This document shows positions 9,611 to 17,528 of a stretch of DNA of 53,175 nucleotides, piece by piece. The translations under genes were made by a program, and so were the position numbers. Under the pieces are notes generated by a model, which was not told where the DNA came from, did no database searches, and worked only from the letters and a program-made list of their open reading frames with translations. The first letter of the stretch is position 1. Every line of letters starts with the position of its first letter. The stretch comes from an uncultured bacterium (GTDB lineage: Bacteria; Bacillota; Clostridia; Oscillospirales; Acutalibacteraceae), in contig CAJMOH010000017.1 in the NCBI GenBank assembly GCA_905215055.1, positions 1 through 53,175 on the forward strand, read 5' to 3'.

Positions 9611-11161
9611 ATGATACAATCCTCGTTGAAACAGCGGCTTGCCTTCCCGGTGGGGGAGGTGATGGCGGCGCTGCTGGTGATCCAGCCCCTGCTGGATGTG
9701 CTCTCCTATTTTATGGGCCAGGCGGACGCCAACTGGCTGACCACGGGCCTTCGCACAGCGCTGCTGGCGGTGGTGTGCCTGTACGGCTTTGCTATCACGG
9801 ACAACCGCCGGGCCTATTATGGAATGTACGGCGTGGTGGCGGGTTTTTGGGCGCTGCACATGCTCAACTCCCTGCGGCTGGGCTATCAGGACCCGGTGGG
9901 GGACGCCGCGGAATATTTGAAGCTGGCGCAGTTCCCCCTGTGGACCCTGTCCTTTGTCACCTTTTTCCGCCAGCGCCGGAATTTGGACTACCGGACAGTG
10001 GGAATTCTGGCGGTGAACCTGGGCCTGATCCTGCTGGTAATCGCCCTGTCCTACGCCACTGGCCATCCGGTTTACACCTATGACTATCCCGACCGGGGAG
10101 TTGCCATCGGCATTTTGGGGTGGTTTGGCGTGGCCAATTCCCAAAGCTCCATTTTGACGCTGCTGGTTCCGCCCCTGCTGCTGTGGGGCCTGCGCGGCGG
10201 CAGGCTGTGGCAGTTTTGCCTGTGCTGTCTGGGCGGGCTTGGCCTGCTGTATTTCACCGGCACCCGCCTGACCTACTACGGCGCTATTTTGATCTGCTGC
10301 GGCTTTCTGGTTCTGCTGCTTCTGCGGCGCCAGCAGCTGCTGTTCTGTATCCCGCTGGTCCTGGCCTTGATTGCCCTGGTTGCCTGCCGGGGGATTTCCC
10401 CCATGGCGGAGCGTCAGGCTCTCACTGGAGACTCCTATTCCATTTATCAGGAAAAGGCCGACGCCATCATGGGCGAGGACGCGGGCTATGTCCATCAAAA
10501 AGGGGAAGAGGTCCCTCCGGAGATTTTGGAAAAGATCACCCAGGTTTACACCGAGGTTTACGATCAGCCGGGCATCTATGGGGTAACGCTGCTGTCGGAC
10601 CTTATTGACGAGTTTGGCCTGGAGGCGGTGATGGAGCAGTATAACTACGCCACCGATCCCCAAACGCTGTACAACAGCCGTGTGAAAAAGCTCACCGCCA
10701 TGGAAATGGTCTGGCAGGACCAGGATTTTCTCACCAGGCTGGTGGGGTTTGAATACGCCCGCTGCCATGTGGGAAACCATATTTACGACCCGGAAAACGA
10801 CTTTCCCGCTCTGCTGTACTATTACGGCTATGTGGGTGTGGGGCTGTACGGGGGCTTTGCCCTGTATTTTGTGCTGATTTGCTTAAAGGGGCTTTTTCGG
10901 GATTGGCGCCGGGTGCTGTGCGTGGAATTCGGCGTTCCCGCCATGATGCTGGCTCTCATGCTGGGCGGCGCCCAGTTTTCCGGGCAGGTGCTGCGAAAGC
11001 CCAGCGTAACGGTGTACGGTTCGGTGGCGGCTGCGCTGCTGTTTGTCTATCTCCATCCCACCCGCGGGACGGCCCGGGCCTTGGAGACAAAGGGAATGTT
11101 TGTGGAACGAAGGAAAAAGGAATCTGGGAAATGGGGCAATCGCCAAGGGGGAACGGTATGA
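9611..11161 (+). CDS. Wzy/O-antigen-ligase-like polytopic membrane protein, paralogue 1
   Basis: A 516-residue integral membrane protein with about ten hydrophobic segments, most in the first 260 residues, then a large soluble loop (about 265-400) and three more near the C-terminus. The layout, with a long loop between late membrane spans, is that of O-antigen ligase/polymerase proteins that join surface polysaccharide units. It is clearly paralogous to the next gene: both have QP-LDVLSYF, HM-N-RIGYQ-like text and END-FPA---YYGY. Its stop overlaps the next start (ATGA). Substrate unknown; whether it is a ligase, a polymerase or something else cannot be decided from sequence alone. Confidence 0.7.
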   Translation: MIQSSLKQRLAFPVGEVMAALLVIQPLLDVLSYFMGQADANWLTTGLRTALLAVVCLYGFAITDNRRAYYGMYGVVAGFWALHMLNSLRLGYQDPVGDAAEYLKLAQFPLWTLSFVTFFRQRRNLDYRTVGILAVNLGLILLVIALSYATGHPVYTYDYPDRGVAIGILGWFGVANSQSSILTLLVPPLLLWGLRGGRLWQFCLCCLGGLGLLYFTGTRLTYYGAILICCGFLVLLLLRRQQLLFCIPLVLALIALVACRGISPMAERQALTGDSYSIYQEKADAIMGEDAGYVHQKGEEVPPEILEKITQVYTEVYDQPGIYGVTLLSDLIDEFGLEAVMEQYNYATDPQTLYNSRVKKLTAMEMVWQDQDFLTRLVGFEYARCHVGNHIYDPENDFPALLYYYGYVGVGLYGGFALYFVLICLKGLFRDWRRVLCVEFGVPAMMLALMLGGAQFSGQVLRKPSVTVYGSVAAALLFVYLHPTRGTARALETKGMFVERRKKESGKWGNRQGGTV

Positions 11162-12756
11162 AGCAGAACTTTCAAAGGGTAAAAGAGGCCATCGACGGAA
11201 AGCTTCACTGGATTGTGGGAATCATCATTGTCATACAGCCGGCGCTGGACGTGCTCTCCTATTTTTTGGGGGAGCTGGGGAACAACTCTCTCTCCACGGC
11301 TCTGCGCTTTGTAATGCTGATGGCCGTGGCGCTGCTGGGATTTTTGCTCAGCGAGAAAAAGCGGCTCTACTTTATTTTTTACGGCATTATGGGCGTTTTC
11401 TGGATTGCCCACATGGCCAACTGTTACCGCATTGGCTACCAGTCCATGGTGGCGGACACCGCCAATTTCCTGCGGATTATGAACTTCCCCATTTTCGCCC
11501 TGTCCTTTATCACCTTCTTCAACAAGGGGAAGAATCTGCGTAAGTGGGTCTACGCGGCCTTTGCCGTCAACCTGGGGGAAATTCTCCTGTTCACCGCCCT
11601 TCCTTGGCTGACGGGCAACCCAGTGTACACCTATGCCACCCTGAACCTGGGGGTGCTGGGATGGTTCAGCGTCCCCAGCGCCCAAAGTGCCATCATTGTG
11701 CTGGTGGTACCCCTGTCCATTCTCTTCGCCTGGAAAAGCGGAAAATATATTCTGTTTCTTCTGGCGTCGCTGCTCAGCTTTGGGCTGATGTTTTTCACAG
11801 GCACCAAATTTACCTTCTATTCCATCTTTATCATTGCCGGTGCCTACATCTTTCTGTTTGTGCTCAATTTTCAGAAGAAAAGCCTGCGCTATGTGCTGCC
11901 GCTGCTGGCGATTTTGGTGGTGGTGGTGGGCTTCCGAAGCTATGCCCCCATGCAGCAGCGTGAGAGCCAGTCCGCCTACGCCCGCAGCGTGTATCAGCAG
12001 CGGGTAGAGGAGAGCCTGAAAAACAGCGGCGCCGACCAGGAGGAATTGGAGGAGATCAAACGGGAGCTGGAGGAGTCCGCCTCCAGCGGCGGCAGCACAG
12101 AAGGGGAAGAGGAGCGACTTCAGCGGCTGCGGGACAGCCTGATCGGCGTCTACACCGACCCCGAGGTATACGGCCCTGTGTTCGGCAACATTTATGAGCG
12201 CTTCGGTGTGTACAATGTGATGGACGCCTACGACTACACCTCAGAGCCTACCATCCTGTCCGATTCCCGCATCCGCAAATCCATGTACGCCAAGCTCATG
12301 TGGCAGGAGAAGGATTTCCTCACCCATCTGCTGGGCTTTGAGTACAGCGATATGATCTACGGCGACACCAACTACGACCTGGAAAACGACTTCCCGGCGG
12401 TGTTTTACTTCTGCGGCTACATTGGCTTTACCCTTTATATGGCGTTTTTGGCTCTGTTCGCGGGCATGATCCTGAAGGCCTTTGGCCAGGATGTGGCCGC
12501 CGCCTGGAAGGACCAGGCCTCTAAAAGCCGCCGCCTGCCCCTGCGAAGCGCCGCCGCCTTTGGAGGCGGGATCAAGCGGTTCCTCACCATGGAGATGGGC
12601 GCGGTGGGCATGACCTTCCTGCTGGCCGCCATTGCCGCCCAGATTTCCGGCAATGTGCTGCGCCGGCCCAACGTGACGGTGTATTTCGCCATTGCCGCGG
12701 CCTGCCTCTGCGATTTGACCATTATGAAGCGCAGAAAGGGCCGGAAGGATTCTTGA
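11158..12756 (+). CDS. Wzy/O-antigen-ligase-like polytopic membrane protein, paralogue 2
   Basis: A 532-residue protein starting at ATG 11158, which overlaps the stop of its paralogue. It has the same order of hydrophobic segments and the same extracytoplasmic loop, but the loop is enlarged by a charged segment rich in Glu and Ser near residues 280-325 (EELEEIKRELEESASSGGS). Near the C-terminus a basic cytoplasmic insert (KDQASKSRRLPLRS) interrupts the last membrane spans. Tandem duplication followed by divergence is the simplest history. It probably acts with the first copy in export or assembly of a cell-surface glycan; this is inference. Confidence 0.7.
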   Translation: MKQNFQRVKEAIDGKLHWIVGIIIVIQPALDVLSYFLGELGNNSLSTALRFVMLMAVALLGFLLSEKKRLYFIFYGIMGVFWIAHMANCYRIGYQSMVADTANFLRIMNFPIFALSFITFFNKGKNLRKWVYAAFAVNLGEILLFTALPWLTGNPVYTYATLNLGVLGWFSVPSAQSAIIVLVVPLSILFAWKSGKYILFLLASLLSFGLMFFTGTKFTFYSIFIIAGAYIFLFVLNFQKKSLRYVLPLLAILVVVVGFRSYAPMQQRESQSAYARSVYQQRVEESLKNSGADQEELEEIKRELEESASSGGSTEGEEERLQRLRDSLIGVYTDPEVYGPVFGNIYERFGVYNVMDAYDYTSEPTILSDSRIRKSMYAKLMWQEKDFLTHLLGFEYSDMIYGDTNYDLENDFPAVFYFCGYIGFTLYMAFLALFAGMILKAFGQDVAAAWKDQASKSRRLPLRSAAAFGGGIKRFLTMEMGAVGMTFLLAAIAAQISGNVLRRPNVTVYFAIAAACLCDLTIMKRRKGRKDS

Positions 12757-12763
12757 CAGACAA

Positions 12764-12806
12764 GCGAAAAGGGACAGCCCAAGGCCGGCTGTCCCTTTTG
12801 CTTTTG
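12764..12806 (+). terminator. Terminator after the Wzy-like pair
   Basis: GCGAAAAGGGACAGCC (12764-12779) pairs with GGCTGTCCCTTTTGC (12787-12801), followed by TTTTGG. Strong stem of about 15 bp. Confidence 0.88.
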
Positions 12807-12826
12807 GAAAAAGCGGCGGGTTTCAT

Positions 12827-12855
12827 TTGACAAATCAGCGGGCCTGCGCTACAAT
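12827..12855 (+). promoter_or_regulatory. Sigma-A promoter of the TPP riboswitch-thiT unit
   Basis: TTGACA (12827-12832), 17 nt, TACAAT (12850-12855). The predicted start near 12862 lies just ahead of the riboswitch. Confidence 0.88.
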
Positions 12856-12873
12856 AGGGTCGAAAAATGAAAA

Positions 12874-12972
12874 AAGGGGTGCTCGCTTACAGGCGGCTGA
12901 GAGGAGCTTCGAGCTTAAACCCTTTGCCTTGGGGCAGGAACCTGATCCGGATAATGCCGGCGGAGGGAGCGT
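12874..12972 (+). promoter_or_regulatory. TPP riboswitch (THI element)
   Basis: Contains the conserved core in order: GGGGTGC at the P1 side, GGCTGAGAGG (12894-12903), then ACCTGATCCGGATAATGCCGG with the closing AGGGAGC. These are the pyrimidine- and pyrophosphate-sensing helices of the thiamine pyrophosphate aptamer. A terminator 50 nt downstream and a thiamine transporter gene complete the unit, so TPP binding should turn thiT off by premature termination. Confidence 0.96.
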
Positions 12973-13020
12973 TTTCATTGCAGGCGGGCTGTGCGGGCCT
13001 GCCCTTTTGGAAGGCTTTCG

Positions 13021-13056
13021 CGGCTGTCCGGTTTTTTCCGGGCAGCCGTTCTTTTG
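13021..13056 (+). terminator. Expression-platform terminator of the TPP riboswitch
   Basis: CGGCTGTCCGG (13021-13031), a loop of six T, and CCGGGCAGCCG (13038-13048), followed by TTCTTTTGTT. It lies between the aptamer and thiT, the usual place for the TPP-dependent off switch. Confidence 0.85.
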
Positions 13057-13101
13057 TTCCACGGACTTTTCAATCCATCTATTCTGAGAGGAAGGTTGAA
13101 C

Positions 13102-13740
13102 ATGAACTCTATTTCCAAACGCACCTACAACCTGGTCCTGGGCGGCATTATGATTGCCATGGCCACGGTGCTGAGCTTTATTGCCCCCTTCAAGCTGCCT
13201 TACGGCGGTTCCATCACCCTGTGCTCCATGCTGCCGGTGATGTTTTTCAGCTACCGCTGCGGCTTGAAATGGGGCCTGGGCGCCGGGCTGGTATACAGTG
13301 TTATCCAGCTGCTGTTTGGTTTGGGAGATTTGCGGGGCCTGACCCCCGGTACGCTGATCGGCTCCATTTTCCTGGATTACATTTTTGCCTTCACAGTGCT
13401 GGGCCTGGGCGGTATGTTCCGCGGGAAAATCAAAAACGACGCTGCCGCCTTTACCCTGGGGAGCTTTGTTTCCATGATGCTGCGGTACATCTGCTCGTTC
13501 CTGTCCGGCTGGGTTCTGTGGGCCGGCATGAACGAAACGGCTGATATGCAGGGCTTCATTGCCCAGTTTATCCCGGCCCTGGCCAATGTCACCGGCACCA
13601 CCTTGGCGGTGGTCTATTCCCTGGTGTACAACGGCGCGTACATGATTCCGGAAATCGTCCTCACCTGCGTGGTGGGATTCCTGCTGGTGCAGTTCGCGGG
13701 CAAGCAGATTCTGGAAAAACCCGCTGGGAAAAACGCCTGA
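13102..13740 (+). CDS. thiT: Energy-coupling-factor thiamine transporter, S component ThiT
   Basis: The substrate-binding membrane subunit that captures thiamine and works with a shared ECF module (EcfA, EcfA', EcfT), which is not encoded here. The 212-residue protein has about six membrane segments and the ThiT-like order of Trp/Tyr/Gly-rich text (YRCGLKWGLGAGLVYSVIQLLFG, LDYIFAFTVLGL, YICSFLSGWVLWA). ATG 13102 follows GAGAGGAAGG. The upstream TPP riboswitch independently supports a thiamine role. A terminator follows at 13774. Confidence 0.95.
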   Translation: MNSISKRTYNLVLGGIMIAMATVLSFIAPFKLPYGGSITLCSMLPVMFFSYRCGLKWGLGAGLVYSVIQLLFGLGDLRGLTPGTLIGSIFLDYIFAFTVLGLGGMFRGKIKNDAAAFTLGSFVSMMLRYICSFLSGWVLWAGMNETADMQGFIAQFIPALANVTGTTLAVVYSLVYNGAYMIPEIVLTCVVGFLLVQFAGKQILEKPAGKNA

Positions 13741-13773
13741 TTTTTGGCGGAGAGAAAAGCGTTTCCACAAGCG

Positions 13774-13806
13774 AAAGGGCTGCCGTGCTTTGCTGCGCCC
13801 TTTTTT
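13774..13806 (+). terminator. Terminator after thiT
   Basis: AAAGGGC (13774-13780) and GCGCCC with TTTTTT (13795-13806) form a 7-bp outer stem with a partly paired loop and a six-T tail. Confidence 0.75.
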
Positions 13807-13836
13807 GTATAGCCGTCCTGCTTTCCGGGTACACTA
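13807..13836 (+). promoter_or_regulatory. Candidate forespore (sigma-F/G) promoter of spoVAE
   Basis: GTATA (13807-13811), an 18-nt spacer and TACACTA (13830-13836) fit the sigma-G pattern gHATR / CATNHTA, with two mismatches in the -10. Position and spacing suit spoVAE, which sigma-G controls in Bacillus. The site abuts the thiT terminator. Confidence 0.4.
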
Positions 13837-13859
13837 GCCGGGAGAAAGGATGGATGCGG

Positions 13860-14216
13860 ATGGAATACTTCAACGCCTTCTGGGTGGGAGGCCTGATCTG
13901 CGTGGCGGGTCAGCTGCTCATCGATCTGACCAGGTTGACCCCCGCCAGAATCATGGTGCTGTTTGTCACCGGGGGAGTGGTGCTGGGCGCCTTGGGGGTG
14001 TACAGCCCCTTGGTGGAATTTGCCGGCTCTGGAGCCACCGTACCCCTGGTGGGCTTTGGCTGGGCGCTGTCAGAGGGCGTCCGCAAGGCGGTGGAGGAGA
14101 ACGGCCTTTTCGGGGCGTTCACCGGCGGGTTGACCGCTGGAGCAGCCGGCACCGCCGCTGCTATTTTCTTTGGATTTCTGGCGGCGCTGGTGGCCAAGCC
14201 TGGGGATAAATCGTAA
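13860..14216 (+). CDS. spoVAE: Stage V sporulation protein AE (SpoVAE-type)
   Basis: A subunit of the SpoVA complex that moves dipicolinic acid into the forespore and out during germination. The 118-residue protein has three to four membrane segments and the family text LICVAGQLLID, TPARIMVLFV, GSGATVPLVGFG and GLFGAFTGG. ATG 13860 sits 9 nt after GAAAGGA; ATG 13854 is too close. In most spore formers it is co-transcribed with spoVAC and spoVAD; here both neighbours are unrelated, so it stands alone. It could be a second copy with the full operon elsewhere. Confidence 0.93.
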   Translation: MEYFNAFWVGGLICVAGQLLIDLTRLTPARIMVLFVTGGVVLGALGVYSPLVEFAGSGATVPLVGFGWALSEGVRKAVEENGLFGAFTGGLTAGAAGTAAAIFFGFLAALVAKPGDKS

Positions 14217-14234
14217 AAACCCGGAAAATGAAAA

Positions 14235-14286
14235 GCATCCAGGAAAACGCCGGCGCTTTTGCCTCGTCTCCTGGATGCCTTTGCTT
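14235..14286. terminator. Bidirectional terminator between spoVAE and the YoaK-type gene
   Basis: GCATCCAGGA (14235-14244) pairs exactly with TCCTGGATGC (14269-14278). T-rich sequence follows on both strands, serving the two convergent genes. Confidence 0.75.
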
Positions 14287-14319
14287 TGCATGCGTTTGTT
14301 TGAGAAGGATGAAAAAAGC

Positions 14320-15030
14320 TCAGTGGCCCCGGGGCTTGCGGGAGAGCAGCTCCCGCTCGTCGGTCAGGTCGGCGTGGATCAGCCGGGCCAGCACAATGCC
14401 CAGGGGAATCAGATTCAGCCAGATGGCCTTGGCAGACACCAGACGGCAGGCCAGGGTGGACAGGACGCCCCCTCCAAAGAAGCAGCCAAGCATTCCCAAA
14501 AAGAACAAGGCCCGGCTCAGCCCTTCCCGGTCGTGCTTGCGCACCGCCTTGGCAAAGCCAATGCCCACCTGCCGCAGCTGGTTGGTGCAGAAGGTGGTGG
14601 CCATGGGAATGCCCTCCGCCTGCCGGAAGGTGTTGTACTGCATAGAGGCGATAAAATTCACCAGCACTTGCACCAGATGATGAGGCCAGGTCAGGGGGAT
14701 AAACCCAATGGAAAACAGCACCAGACATTCAAAGGCCACCAGGTAGGTGTCCCAGCGGAGAAACCCAAACCGCCGCACGGGGGAGGGTAGAATCTCCGAC
14801 AGAAAGGCTCCTGCCAGATAGGCGGTGATGGGGATCAAATAGTAGCAGCCCTGGCTCCACTTTCCGCCGACAAAGGCAATGGCCATCAGCACCACGTTGG
14901 CTGTTTGGGCGTTGCAGAACACGCCGCCCCGCAGGTTGAAGGTGTAGGCGCCCATCATGCCGGCGCTGAAGGTCAGCAGGGCGAACACGCTGCGCCGCTC
15001 GCACACTAGATATTGTTTTGTCTCTTCCAC
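14320..15030 (-). CDS. YoaK family (DUF1275) membrane protein
   Basis: A 236-residue polytopic membrane protein with about six hydrophobic segments. The N-terminal text FALLTFSAGMMGAYTFNLRGGVFCNAQTANV is typical of the DUF1275/YoaK family, where a small-residue-rich first half ends in the Q/M-T-x-N motif. The physiological role of the family is not established; small-molecule transport is often suspected. It is transcribed alone from the promoter at 15065-15093. Confidence 0.85.
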   Translation of the reverse strand: MEETKQYLVCERRSVFALLTFSAGMMGAYTFNLRGGVFCNAQTANVVLMAIAFVGGKWSQGCYYLIPITAYLAGAFLSEILPSPVRRFGFLRWDTYLVAFECLVLFSIGFIPLTWPHHLVQVLVNFIASMQYNTFRQAEGIPMATTFCTNQLRQVGIGFAKAVRKHDREGLSRALFFLGMLGCFFGGGVLSTLACRLVSAKAIWLNLIPLGIVLARLIHADLTDERELLSRKPRGH

Positions 15031-15064
15031 AAGGTTCCCCTCTCTTTTCAGTAGTCATGAGGGG

Positions 15065-15093
15065 ATTATACACCGGCTGGCCGGCAGATGCAA
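15065..15093 (-). promoter_or_regulatory. Sigma-A promoter of the YoaK-type gene
   Basis: On the minus strand, TTGCAT (15093-15088), 17 nt, TATAAT (15070-15065). It lies directly behind the sigK stop codon. Confidence 0.8.
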
Positions 15094-15096
15094 CTG

Positions 15097-15798
15097 TCAG
15101 CCGCCCTGTTCCTCAAATTCCTGACGGAGCTTTTCCAGGGCCTTTTTCTCAATGCGGGAGATATAGCTGCGGGAAATTCCCAACCGCTTTGCCACCACCC
15201 GCTGGGGCTGGGGAGCGAACCCGCACAGGCCGTAGCGCCGGCAGACTACCTCCCTTTCCCGGGGCGTAAGGGCCGACTGGAGATACCGGTACAGCCGCTC
15301 GCTTTTTATTTTCACGTCAATGCTCTCGATAATGGTGTCGTCCACCGCCATCGTGTCCAGGATGGTCAGGGTGTTGCCGTCCTTGTCGGTGTCAATGGGC
15401 TCGTTGAGGGATACATCCTGGGCGGACTTTTTTCCGCTGCGGAAAAACATGAGGATTTCGTTTTCAATGCACCGGGAGGCATAGCTGGAAAGCCGGATGC
15501 CCTTGCGGGAGTCAAAGGTGTCGATGGCCTTAATCAGCCCGATGGTGCCAATGGAGATCAGGTCCTCCTGGTCGTTCTGGCTGGCGTAATATTTTTTGAT
15601 GATATGGGCCACCAGCCGCAGGTTGTGTTCAATCAGCTTCTGACGGGCGGCCTGGCTGCCCTGGGCCATCTCCTCCAGGCAGCGCTTTTCCTGGGCAGAG
15701 GACAGAGCGCGGGGGAAGGTGCCCCCTCCGGTGATGTGGAGGAACAGGTAACATACATGGGATAGAAGCTCCAACAGCTGAGCGAACACGGCCGCCAC
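15097..15798 (-). CDS. sigK: Sporulation sigma factor SigK, with pro-sequence-like N-terminus
   Basis: Late mother-cell sigma factor for coat and cortex genes. The 233-residue protein has region 2 (IEHNLRLVAHIIKKYY, DLISIGTIGLIKAI, YASRCIENEILM) and region 4 ending GISRSYISRIEKKAL. The first 20 or so residues are hydrophobic and line up without gaps with the cleaved pro-sequence of Bacillus pro-sigma-K as I recall it, followed by FP-x-x-LS. This suggests activation by SpoIVFB-type proteolysis. The gene is uninterrupted, so no skin element. Start GTG 15798, or GTG 15789, which has the better SD spacing. Confidence 0.95.
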   Translation of the reverse strand: MAAVFAQLLELLSHVCYLFLHITGGGTFPRALSSAQEKRCLEEMAQGSQAARQKLIEHNLRLVAHIIKKYYASQNDQEDLISIGTIGLIKAIDTFDSRKGIRLSSYASRCIENEILMFFRSGKKSAQDVSLNEPIDTDKDGNTLTILDTMAVDDTIIESIDVKIKSERLYRYLQSALTPREREVVCRRYGLCGFAPQPQRVVAKRLGISRSYISRIEKKALEKLRQEFEEQGG

Positions 15799-15889
15799 TC
15801 CCTTTCAGTTTGGTACTTCTATTTGTATGCGAGAGAGCGGCCTGCTATACGGAAAGGCTCTGCGACCGCTATGCCGCGAAGCTGTAATA

Positions 15890-15924
15890 AAAGACGGGGC
15901 TGCTGCAAAACTTGCAGCGGCCCC
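15890..15924 (-). terminator. Terminator of the TIGR04076-like gene
   Basis: GGGGCTGCTGCAA (15896-15908) pairs with TTGCAGCGGCCCC (15912-15924). Read on the minus strand the stem is followed by TCTTTTATT. Confidence 0.82.
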
Positions 15925-15930
15925 GCCCTT

Positions 15931-16203
15931 TCATGCCTGGGACGGTTTTTTCACCTCAATGCGGAATACATTGGCCACATCGGGATCGGGACAGCAAAAA
16001 CGGATGTCCCCCGCCTGGGAGGGAGGAATTGTTCCGCCGTACCGGAGAATGTCAATGTAAGGGAAGCCCGCGTGAAGAGCCATGGGGCACAGCCTTCCCC
16101 GGTCCTTGTCAAAGTCAAAGACATCGCCAACCGCGTGTCCACGGCGGCATGGGCAGGGCCCCAGACGTCCCACCAGAGTCAGCGTGATGGCAGGCCGGCT
16201 CAT
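15931..16203 (-). CDS. TIGR04076-like small cysteine-rich protein
   Basis: A 90-residue protein resembling the TIGR04076 family as I recall it: a GHxVGD-type segment (CRRGHAVGDVFDFD), LCPMALHAGFPYI, LRYGG and RFCCPDPD. The conserved Cys and His residues (CPC, GH, CP, CCPDPD) suggest metal binding, but no activity is established. The start is ATG 16203, 8 nt after GAAAGGAAG; an upstream GTG at 16221 overlaps that SD. It is followed by its own terminator. Neighbouring genes on this strand do not reveal a pathway. Confidence 0.75.
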   Translation of the reverse strand: MSRPAITLTLVGRLGPCPCRRGHAVGDVFDFDKDRGRLCPMALHAGFPYIDILRYGGTIPPSQAGDIRFCCPDPDVANVFRIEVKKPSQA

Positions 16204-16256
16204 AGATTCACTTCCTTTCACCAGTCAGGTACAGGGCCGCTCCCTGGGGGGCGCGG

Positions 16257-16640
16257 TTATTCTTCCGGGGAAAGCAGCGGCTCCACAGGCCCCTTCAACC
16301 GGAAAATGCCTGTATAGGGCTGCTCGATCAGCGTGGCGCCCCTCTCTTGGTAGTAGTACAGCGTGGTGACGCCGCCCTGATTTTCCAGAAGGATTGTGCC
16401 GTAAGGAGTGACCAGGGGCTGATCCTGCACCGATTGCCGGCCGGTGCTCACCCCGGTGGAGAGCAGGTCCATCAGTTGGGCCTTCTCGCTTTCCTGGGTG
16501 AGCGTGATTTCCCGGCCGTCCGTGGTTTCCACCTGAATGGAAGCAATTTCCTTTACGGCGGGCAGGGAGATCTTCCGCTGGCATCCGCACAAAGCCGCGC
16601 AGAGAAGGACCGCCAAACAGAGACTCAGAATTTTTTTCAT
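16257..16640 (-). CDS. Small secreted lipoprotein
   Basis: A 127-residue protein with a lipoprotein signal peptide: MKK, a hydrophobic stretch and the lipobox LCGC (Cys near residue 20). The mature part (IASIQVETTDGREITLTQ, DLLSTGVSTGRQSVQD, TLYYYQERGATLIEQPYTGIF) resembles short DUF5301-like lipoproteins of Firmicutes with a single small domain; this is a weak resemblance. ATG 16640 lies behind GAAAGGAGC. It may share a transcript with the upstream HAD gene, 23 nt away. Function unknown. Confidence 0.75.
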   Translation of the reverse strand: MKKILSLCLAVLLCAALCGCQRKISLPAVKEIASIQVETTDGREITLTQESEKAQLMDLLSTGVSTGRQSVQDQPLVTPYGTILLENQGGVTTLYYYQERGATLIEQPYTGIFRLKGPVEPLLSPEE

Positions 16641-16663
16641 CGACTGCTCCTTTCTCAGCCCTC

Positions 16664-17464
16664 TCACAAAAGCTGGGCCAGCTCCTCCAAGCTTTCCACC
16701 ACCAGAACGGGTTTTACATCGCTCTGCTCCAGCAGCTGGGGAGTGGTTTCGCCGCTCATCACCAGAATGCTGGTCACGCCGGTTCCGGCAGCCACCGCGA
16801 TGTCCGTGTACAGCCGGTCTCCAACCACGGCCAGCTCCTGGGGCCGGCACCCGGTTTTTTTCAGCATGTAGTCCAGAGTGTGGCGGGAGGGTTTTCCAAA
16901 GAATTCGCACTGTACGCCGGTAGAGGCTTTTACCAGGGCGGCGATGGACCCGCAGTCCGGGATAAAGCCTCCCTCCACAGGGCAGTTCCAGTCTGGGTTC
17001 ACGCCGTATACAGGCTTTCCCGTCCGGATCAAATCGCAGGCCACCCGCAGCTTCTCATAGGTCAGGGTGGTGTCAAAGCCCAAAATCACCACATCGGCGT
17101 TTGGGTCGTCTGGTACAAATCCTGCCCCGCGGAAATCCTCCAGCAGAGAAGGGGTGCCCACCACCCAAAAGCTGGCTTGGGGATGGCGGCGCTTCAGCCA
17201 CTCCAAAATCACTCCGTTGGAGAGGAGCATTTTTTCCGGCGGGATGGAGATGCCCATGCGGGAAAGCTTTTCCAGATAGGCCTTCCGGTTTTTGGAGCTG
17301 TTGTTGGTGAAAAAGCAGAAATCCCTGCCAGTCTCCTTCACCCGCTGCAAAAAGCCCTTGGTAAAGGGGAACAGCCGGTCCCCCAAATAAATGGTGCCGT
17401 CCATATCCAGCACAAACAGCCTCACCTGCTTCAGCCTGTTCCGCTGCTCCTGTGTCCATTCCAT
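16664..17464 (-). CDS. HAD-IIA family phosphatase (NagD/p-nitrophenylphosphatase type)
   Basis: A cytoplasmic phosphatase of the haloacid dehalogenase superfamily; members dephosphorylate nucleotides, glycerol phosphate or sugar phosphates. In 266 residues motif I is DMDGTIYLGD (both catalytic Asp present), motif II FFTNNSS, the cap follows, the Lys motif is FFGKPS, and the acidic motif is VVGDRLYTDI. The ATG at 17464, 8 nt after AAAGGGG, is preferred over GTG 17473. Exact substrate not predictable. Confidence 0.9.
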   Translation of the reverse strand: MEWTQEQRNRLKQVRLFVLDMDGTIYLGDRLFPFTKGFLQRVKETGRDFCFFTNNSSKNRKAYLEKLSRMGISIPPEKMLLSNGVILEWLKRRHPQASFWVVGTPSLLEDFRGAGFVPDDPNADVVILGFDTTLTYEKLRVACDLIRTGKPVYGVNPDWNCPVEGGFIPDCGSIAALVKASTGVQCEFFGKPSRHTLDYMLKKTGCRPQELAVVGDRLYTDIAVAAGTGVTSILVMSGETTPQLLEQSDVKPVLVVESLEELAQLL

Positions 17465-17528
17465 GAGACTCACCCCTTTCCTTTACCGCCATTATACCAG
17501 AGTTGCCCCTGCTGCGCAACGACCGCGT

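Noticed and set aside
15821..15850. Possible sigma-E promoter for sigK (CATACAAAT with GTATA on the minus strand)
   Set aside because: Boxes deviate from consensus and the spacer is 16 nt, longer than usual; not strong enough to list as a feature.
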